This document shows, piece after piece, positions 6,459 through 11,766 of a stretch of DNA of 11,766 nucleotides (within the stretch, counting starts at the first letter, position 1; every line of letters starts with the position of its first letter). The DNA is taken from positions 1 to 11,766 of the forward strand of contig JAVVFI010000148.1 of NCBI GenBank assembly GCA_032250555.1, written 5' to 3'. Origin of the DNA: NIOZ-UU13 sp032250555. GTDB lineage: Bacteria > Planctomycetota > Phycisphaerae > Sedimentisphaerales > Anaerobacaceae. A program made the translations under genes and the position numbers. The notes beneath the pieces are model-generated. The model was not told where the DNA came from, did not search any database, and was given only the letters and a program-made list of their open reading frames with translations.

Positions 6459-8456
6459 ATGCGATTACTCAGACCTGTTATATCTGTACTTGTAGTGCCT
6501 CCGATTGTCTTTCTGATACTTTCAGGAATTTTCTTACAATCAGCTATCGGCAGCTCATCGAATAAAACCGGACCAGCGATACCATGGGAAAGACAGTACA
6601 AAATTAAACCGGATGAGAAGGCCCGACTGACTGCCTCTGATGTAATCGGCCCGGACGGAATCGTATATCCAAACTGGACAAAATGCGGTGTTCAGGGCGG
6701 GATTCCGGATGTAAAAACGGTTGTATTAATCGAGGATTTCGGCGCTCAAGCAAACGACCAAATTGATGACTCCGAAGCTCTGGCAAAAGCCTGCCAGGCA
6801 GCGGGTAAAATGGGCGGCGGTGCAGTACTGCTTGGCGAAGGTCTCTATTATCTCGACCGTATGGTGACGGTACGCCATGACAACGTGGTTATAAGAGGCA
6901 AAGGTTCCAGCAAAACCAATTTAATATTTCGATATGCGATTCCCGATAATGGCGTGGCCTTTTTTAATCCGTCTGAAGGCAGCAAGGTAGGCAGGAATAC
7001 CCGGATTGAAATGCACAGTAAACCCGCCGGCCTGATGAAAATGACGATAATGGTTGAGGATACGGTTATTGGCCAATGGAGCCGAAGTACGCATTCGGGA
7101 AATACATTCGCCTTTACCATATATGGCCGGAATGCTATTGGTAAAATTTCAGACGGCAAACATGTATTAAGAGGTATCGCAGAATACACGGATGGAAAAA
7201 AGTGCACGGGTGAAATCTCAATCATTCTTGACTCGAAATTTAATGACACCCTGTTTGTTGCTGATTCGCGAGCGGCTATTACTTTTGCGGGCAGAGGAAC
7301 GACCGGAAGAAAATTGAAACTTGCCAAAGACGGCAAGCGGGGCAATATGAAGCTGGAATTGGAAAGTACCAACGGGCTTCAAGTCGGCGACTGTATTTTT
7401 ATTGACGGGCCCGCAACAGAGCGATGGAAAAAACTAACTCAAAATGCCTGCCTGTGGGGATCATATCGCCAATACGAGGTTGTTATCAGCGAAATAAAAA
7501 ACAATACTGTTACTATCAATCAACCTTTGCGAATCGAGTTTCCCATTATCGACGGCTCTTATTTACAGAAAGTAATACCTATACAAAAATGCGGAATTGA
7601 ATCTCTCCGCATAGAACAGAAAGAGGACCTTTGGATAAGCACTGTGGTCTTTTATAACGGATGGAACTGCTGGGCGAAAGATGTAACTGTGAAAAAGTGC
7701 GGCCGCTTTCCCGTCTATGGCTCGATGGCCAAATGGTGCGAAATCCGCGACTGCGTTTTCGATGACGCCTGGTTCAAAGGCGGTGGCGGTACGGCCTATA
7801 CCGGCTGGGACCGATGCTGGGATTGCCTGATAGAAAACGTCGAGACATTCAAAATGCGGCATGCGCCCCTTTTTCAGTGGGCCGCCAGCGGCTGTGTTAT
7901 TCGCAAAAGCGTGTTCCACGAGAGTGATGGTCAATGGCATGCGGGTTGGACGAATGAAAACCTTATCGAACAGTGTGTAATCGAATCCGTCCGGGGCAAT
8001 GGAGGCTATGGTTACGGAATGTGGGCGTCACCGCCTAAGGACACGGCACATGGTCCGAACGGGCCGAGAAACGTAGTGTACAACTGCGATGTCAGCTCTC
8101 CGAGAGCAGGTCTCTGGATGGGCGGTATGAATGAGAACTGGCTGATTCTTTATAACCGCTTCATCGCCGATAGCGGCCCTGGCGTGTCAACTCAAACAGC
8201 AAGCTTCGACCATATTATTAAGGACAATGTCTTCATCCTCAAGGACGGTAAATCGCCGATGGCATTGCTCGCGACTTCCGACTGTATAGGGGCTGAAATA
8301 ATTGGGAACAGATTATATGGCGGCAATGGGAGTTTGACAGCGGGCAAAGCCAAGCCGATGGTATTTAAAGAGAACAAAGCCTTTCCACTCGGCGATGCCC
8401 CAAGACCTATTCCGAAAGTGCCGTCAATTTATGAATGGCAACAAAAGCGTAAGTAA
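6459..8456 (+). CDS. Exported pectate-lyase-like right-handed beta-helix protein with Ig-like insert
   Basis: This 665-residue exported protein is probably a polysaccharide lyase, hydrolase or binding protein. Residues 1-31 form a signal peptide or N-terminal membrane anchor (VISVLVVPPIVFLILSGIF). Residues 90-150 carry the entry motif of pectate-lyase-superfamily beta-helices: IEDFGAQANDQIDDSEALAKA, then GGGAVLLGEGLYYL and NVVIRGKG. Residues about 180-260 look like an inserted Ig-like domain (TVIGQWS, SDGKHVLRGIAEYTDGKK). Residues about 370-620 form the main beta-helix, with short turns such as CVIRKSVF, LIEQCVIES and VVYNCDVSS, and an unusual density of Trp and Cys. Conserved-looking acidic and His residues in FHESDGQWHAGWTNEN (486-501) are candidate active-site positions. 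It is 43 nt upstream of the sulfatase, in the same orientation and presumably one operon. I cannot assign a CAZy family or substrate. Confidence 0.82.
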   Translation: MRLLRPVISVLVVPPIVFLILSGIFLQSAIGSSSNKTGPAIPWERQYKIKPDEKARLTASDVIGPDGIVYPNWTKCGVQGGIPDVKTVVLIEDFGAQANDQIDDSEALAKACQAAGKMGGGAVLLGEGLYYLDRMVTVRHDNVVIRGKGSSKTNLIFRYAIPDNGVAFFNPSEGSKVGRNTRIEMHSKPAGLMKMTIMVEDTVIGQWSRSTHSGNTFAFTIYGRNAIGKISDGKHVLRGIAEYTDGKKCTGEISIILDSKFNDTLFVADSRAAITFAGRGTTGRKLKLAKDGKRGNMKLELESTNGLQVGDCIFIDGPATERWKKLTQNACLWGSYRQYEVVISEIKNNTVTINQPLRIEFPIIDGSYLQKVIPIQKCGIESLRIEQKEDLWISTVVFYNGWNCWAKDVTVKKCGRFPVYGSMAKWCEIRDCVFDDAWFKGGGGTAYTGWDRCWDCLIENVETFKMRHAPLFQWAASGCVIRKSVFHESDGQWHAGWTNENLIEQCVIESVRGNGGYGYGMWASPPKDTAHGPNGPRNVVYNCDVSSPRAGLWMGGMNENWLILYNRFIADSGPGVSTQTASFDHIIKDNVFILKDGKSPMALLATSDCIGAEIIGNRLYGGNGSLTAGKAKPMVFKENKAFPLGDAPRPIPKVPSIYEWQQKRK

Positions 8457-8499
8457 TTATATCCTTGCTGTCTGAATTTATATGTAGAGGAGTTTCATG

Positions 8500-9987
8500 A
8501 TGGATAAAAATTTAAGCCGTCGTAATTTCTTATCACTTATGGGTGGAAGTATTGCAGCAATGATGCTGCCCGGCTCGCTAGGTTGGGGCAATACAGGTAA
8601 GAAACCGAATTTTATAATCATTTTCGCTGATGATTTGGGCTATGGAGATATAAGCGGTTTCGGCTTGAAAGAATCGCTGAACAAGACACCCAATCTGGAA
8701 CAAATGGCCGCCGAGGGCGCCAAGCTGACCAGCTACTATGTGCCCACGCCCTATTGCGCCCCGTCGCGAGCAACGATTCTGACAGGTAGATATCCATTCC
8801 GTAATGGTGTCGTGTTTAATCCTGCTCCCGATGCCGGTATTAACAGTGTCGGGCTGCGCGATTCTGAAATTACTATAGCAGAAGCGCTCAAAGAAGCCGG
8901 TTATGCCAGCATTTGTATCGGCAAGTGGCATCTGGGGCATACGTTTAAGTATCTTCCACGCCGACAAGGCTTCGATGAGTACTATGGGATTCTGTACTCG
9001 AATGATATGCGGCCGGTGCAGCTCGTCGAAAATGAAAAAGTCGTGGAGTATCCAGTTATACAGGCAACGCTGACCAAACGCTATACACAGCGTGCCCTTG
9101 ATTTTATCGATCGCAGCTTCAAACGCAATTGTCCCTTTTTCGTTTATCTGCCTCATGCGATGCCGCACAAACCACTTGCGGCTTCGGAGGATTTCTACAC
9201 GCCGGAAACGCCGGACGATCTCTACGCCGATGTAATTCGTGAGCTGGACTTTTCGGTAGGTCAAATATTTGACAAGCTCAAACAATTAGGAATTGACGAC
9301 AATACGTTCGTAATTTTCACCTCGGACAACGGCGCTTATTATGGCGGAAGCACAGGGGGTCTTCGCGGCATGAAAGCTCGTACATGGGATGGCGGTCTTC
9401 GTGTGCCGATGATTGCCCGATGGCCGGGTAAGATTCCCGCGGGTATCATAAATGACTCACCAGCCGGCTCTATTGACATATTTCCAACTATCCTCAAGGC
9501 CGCCGGAGTCGATATACCGAAAGACCGTGTTATTGACGGTAAAAATATTTGGCCGTTACTCACTTCAGCCAAGGCTAAGAGTCCCCATGATGCGCTGTTC
9601 GGGATGAAGGGCCCAAATCTCGCAATAATCCGCAGCGGTAAATGGAAACTTCACGTCCGCTTACCGGGCAGTGTACCGAAGCTCGTAGATGACCGGGTGG
9701 ACCCGAGGGGACCTGACGGCGTGACTTTAATTGCTCCATACGAACAGGCACAGCCCAAAGATTATCCGGGTGTGATTGGAGGTGACAAGTCGAAATATTT
9801 AATGCTGTTCGACCTCGAAGCCGACCCCGCTGAGCAGCACGATGTAAGCGAGAAGTATCCCGACGTTGTCAAACGCATTAAAGCCATCTACGAAAAGACC
9901 CTTGCCGAAGTGCCCGATTTCGAACCACCCAAAAGGTTCAAGCAGCTCAGACGCTTAAGAGGCGGTGAGCTTAAATACGACAAATAG
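8500..9987 (+). CDS. Tat-exported type I sulfatase (arylsulfatase-like)
   Basis: This 495-residue enzyme hydrolyses sulfate esters, probably on a sulfated polysaccharide. SRRNFLS near residue 6 and a hydrophobic stretch to about residue 28 form a Tat signal. The family signature CAPSR (86-90) supplies the cysteine that is converted to formylglycine; LTGR follows. Metal and sulfate-binding residues are all visible: D44 and D45 in FADDLGYGD, K142 and H144 in GKWHLGH, H219, D276 and N277 in TSDNGA, and K292. The C-terminal part has the usual LFDLEADPAEQHDV segment. GAGGAG (8487-8492) is 7 nt from the ATG at 8500 and 4 nt from the adjacent in-frame ATG at 8497, so 8500 is slightly preferred. The maturation enzyme is not in the window. 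Together with the beta-helix gene upstream, it suggests a sulfated glycan substrate; the S1 subfamily is not determined. Confidence 0.95.
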   Translation: MDKNLSRRNFLSLMGGSIAAMMLPGSLGWGNTGKKPNFIIIFADDLGYGDISGFGLKESLNKTPNLEQMAAEGAKLTSYYVPTPYCAPSRATILTGRYPFRNGVVFNPAPDAGINSVGLRDSEITIAEALKEAGYASICIGKWHLGHTFKYLPRRQGFDEYYGILYSNDMRPVQLVENEKVVEYPVIQATLTKRYTQRALDFIDRSFKRNCPFFVYLPHAMPHKPLAASEDFYTPETPDDLYADVIRELDFSVGQIFDKLKQLGIDDNTFVIFTSDNGAYYGGSTGGLRGMKARTWDGGLRVPMIARWPGKIPAGIINDSPAGSIDIFPTILKAAGVDIPKDRVIDGKNIWPLLTSAKAKSPHDALFGMKGPNLAIIRSGKWKLHVRLPGSVPKLVDDRVDPRGPDGVTLIAPYEQAQPKDYPGVIGGDKSKYLMLFDLEADPAEQHDVSEKYPDVVKRIKAIYEKTLAEVPDFEPPKRFKQLRRLRGGELKYDK

Positions 9988-10002
9988 AAGCTGTTTAGAA
10001 TT

Positions 10003-11766
10003 TTATTGCTCGGCCTTCAGATGGTAGCCCATTGTTTTGAGCTTCTCGCCGTTGGTCAAACGGTACGGTTCGCTTCCAAAATTGACTGTTATAGTGGTAC
10101 CGTTTGCGAAGCTTGTTTGCTGAACGTTTCTGTCCGACGTAAGAAAGCGGTGGTCCGTCATTTCAGCGTAACCTACCGCACGGGCGACATTACATACATC
10201 TTTATAGCTTTGAACAAATCGATTCTTGTATTGGTCCCATACCTGCCTGGTAAACATGAACATCGGCGGCGTACCATAGAGAATATTAAACAGGTCCCGC
10301 TTGTCCCATATAGCAGGCAGTTTATTATTATAATCACCCCAGTACCACTGCGCGACGACACAATCGTGATAGACAAGCTCCCAGAGCGGCAGACGGTACT
10401 TATGGCCAACCTGGAATTTGGCCACACGATCGGGAACCTCATCCCAGATTTTCCTCATATTTCGACCGGCGTCCGGAATTCGGTACGGGCCGAGACTAAG
10501 CATACCCTCGAAGTAATGAACATACGGCACAGCCGCATCATGCCCCGTCTCACAGCCGGTTACGAGTTTCATTTCTTCGGATATACATCGCAGCAATTCC
10601 ATTTTCCAGTAACGACTGTCACTTCGAGTCATCGGATGGTCGGGATGGTAGCATTCACGCCACGGCGAAGCGGTTGTTGTATCGATAAAACGGCAGCGAT
10701 AAGGATGGGTCTTCAACTCGGCGGGCACGCGCTGCCGGGCGTAATTCGGCGCCTGCCTGTCGCACAGGACAGCGCAGGGATACATTTTGCCGTCCTTGCC
10801 TTTTACCTGCCATCCATTGCGCGGCTCGCCACTGCTGTCGAGCATAATGTCCTTTGGCCATGCGTCCTGGGTCCAGTCGGGATGCACGCCGCGAAGCTGC
10901 TGCTTTACGACCTGCGGGTCCATCAGGTCCTGATAGATATCATAACGACTCGAAAGGACACCATCGGTTTCGTTCATTGCCTTGATAACGTCCGGCTGAT
11001 CGCGGTGACTCCACAGGATTCGCTCGATTCCAAGAGACCTCATCTCACGAACTATGTTTAGAGCATCTCTTTCCCAGCACCAGACGTTCACCGCTCCGAT
11101 CAGAAGGTCCACATCAGGATTTTCTTTTCGTTTTTGCTCCAAGGTTTTCAATAAGCCCGCCTTTTGAGCGTAAGAGCGATACCGTTTGCAAATTGCTACA
11201 TGCCCGCCTTTATCGAAGAATACATAGCGCAGCCTGCGGGTATAACCGAACGTACCTTTTTGCGAATCCCATTCCGGCGCGATGCAGAGTTTTTCATCCG
11301 TCCGCTGAATACGGATAGCCGCATCATCCGGCGTTTCAAAGATAGCCATATATCCCAGCCGGCCATCCGTTACGCCCCAGAAGGTCATACAGATACCGTG
11401 TCCGCCGTATGTGATAAGTCTTCTCGGGCTTATTGTCTTATCTTCAACCGGGTACGAAATACCTTCGTTCATAGGCACCACCAGATATGTGCCGGATTCG
11501 CTCACGAACGGATGAGGAAACTTCAATGACCGATTGAGTTTGCCTTCGGCTGAAAGTTCCAGTATAAACTCAGGCAGGTTTTTATCCAGCAGCAGCCTGG
11601 TTTTGTTGTCCATATCCTGGCCCGACTGACGCCAGATTATTTCAATGCCGTTTTCGGCTGAGGTGCTTTGGATTATTTTACCTTTGGTTACAGCTTTTTG
11701 CCGCCAGATTTTCCCCGTGCGTTTATCAGTTACCGAAAGGGTTGCATCGTCAGTATGAAGCGTAAC
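10003..11766 (-). CDS. Glycoside-hydrolase-like protein, 5' end outside window (partial)
   Basis: 587 codons are visible and the frame stays open to the right edge, so the start lies beyond it. The in-frame ATG at 11611-11613 is internal. The residues before it (LSVTDKRTGKIWRQ) continue a beta-rich N-terminal domain typical of large glycosidases that bind sugars. From about residue 220 a TIM-barrel-like catalytic part is likely: LIGAVNVWCW, then MRSLGIERILWSH. FIDTTT (D362), GCETGHD (E406, D410) and LWELVYHDCVVAQWYWGD (E463, H467, D468) are candidate catalytic acids, and a small beta domain closes the protein (TTITVNFGSEPY). The layout resembles DUF5696/GH101-type proteins common in planctomycete and Bacteroidota glycan loci, but that assignment is from memory. 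It converges on the sulfatase with 15 nt between stop codons. The signal peptide, if any, is not visible. Confidence 0.8.
   Translation of the reverse strand, partial: VTLHTDDATLSVTDKRTGKIWRQKAVTKGKIIQSTSAENGIEIIWRQSGQDMDNKTRLLLDKNLPEFILELSAEGKLNRSLKFPHPFVSESGTYLVVPMNEGISYPVEDKTISPRRLITYGGHGICMTFWGVTDGRLGYMAIFETPDDAAIRIQRTDEKLCIAPEWDSQKGTFGYTRRLRYVFFDKGGHVAICKRYRSYAQKAGLLKTLEQKRKENPDVDLLIGAVNVWCWERDALNIVREMRSLGIERILWSHRDQPDVIKAMNETDGVLSSRYDIYQDLMDPQVVKQQLRGVHPDWTQDAWPKDIMLDSSGEPRNGWQVKGKDGKMYPCAVLCDRQAPNYARQRVPAELKTHPYRCRFIDTTTASPWRECYHPDHPMTRSDSRYWKMELLRCISEEMKLVTGCETGHDAAVPYVHYFEGMLSLGPYRIPDAGRNMRKIWDEVPDRVAKFQVGHKYRLPLWELVYHDCVVAQWYWGDYNNKLPAIWDKRDLFNILYGTPPMFMFTRQVWDQYKNRFVQSYKDVCNVARAVGYAEMTDHRFLTSDRNVQQTSFANGTTITVNFGSEPYRLTNGEKLKTMGYHLKAEQ

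Noticed and set aside
8578..9285. 235-residue minus-strand open frame inside the sulfatase gene
   Set aside because: It is antisense to the catalytic core of a sulfatase with all signature residues, and the translation has no domain features.
9968..9992. AGCTT/AAGCT inverted repeat at the sulfatase stop codon as a terminator
   Set aside because: The stem is only 5 bp with a 15-nt loop and no T-run directly after it, too weak to call.
10006..11061. Long 351-residue open frame on the plus strand opposite the glycosidase-like gene
   Set aside because: It lies entirely antisense to a well-supported coding sequence, has no convincing domain pattern, and its product is low in recognisable motifs. 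It is best explained as a shadow frame.

Overview
The window looks like a carbohydrate-processing locus from an anaerobic or sediment-type member of the Planctomycetota, most likely class Phycisphaerae (Sedimentisphaerales-like). This is inferred from gene content and moderate GC, not from a marker gene. The clues are a dockerin-like double EF-hand followed by a LamG-like domain, Tat-exported Gfo/Idh/MocA and sulfatase proteins, a DUF1080 protein fused to a sugar-isomerase-like TIM barrel, and PQQ-type beta-propeller repeats. No tRNA, rRNA, CRISPR array, insertion sequence or phage gene was seen.

Layout. A small unrecognised gene (2-352, minus) is divergent from a secreted protein (645-2048, plus) with one c-type heme motif, an internal dockerin-like pair and a LamG-like domain. 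The 292 bp between them is AT-rich and holds candidate promoter and dyad elements. A perfect 11-bp inverted repeat overlaps the 645-2048 stop codon and separates it from a converging three-gene minus-strand operon. In transcription order that operon is a Tat-exported Gfo/Idh/MocA oxidoreductase (6323 to 4887), a DUF1080-TIM barrel fusion (4854 to 3346) and a PQQ-like beta-propeller (3322 to 2084). Gaps are 32 and 23 nt and every gene has its own ribosome-binding site.

A 135-bp divergent regulatory region carrying three copies of TTAGTAA separates this operon from a plus-strand pair. The pair is a large exported pectate-lyase-like beta-helix protein with an Ig-like insert (6459-8456) and a Tat-exported type I sulfatase (8500-9987). 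Converging on the sulfatase with only 15 nt between stops is a minus-strand glycoside-hydrolase-like protein. It ends at 10003 and runs open through the right edge, so its start lies outside the window.

Working model (inference). The beta-helix protein and the edge hydrolase bind or cut a polysaccharide, and the sulfatase removes sulfate esters. The exported oxidoreductase and the DUF1080 protein (a family linked to 3-keto-glycoside cleavage) would supply an oxidative route for breaking glycosidic bonds outside the cytoplasm. The beta-propeller is an accessory protein of unknown role. The divergent promoter region would let both operons respond to one signal. The substrate cannot be named from sequence alone.
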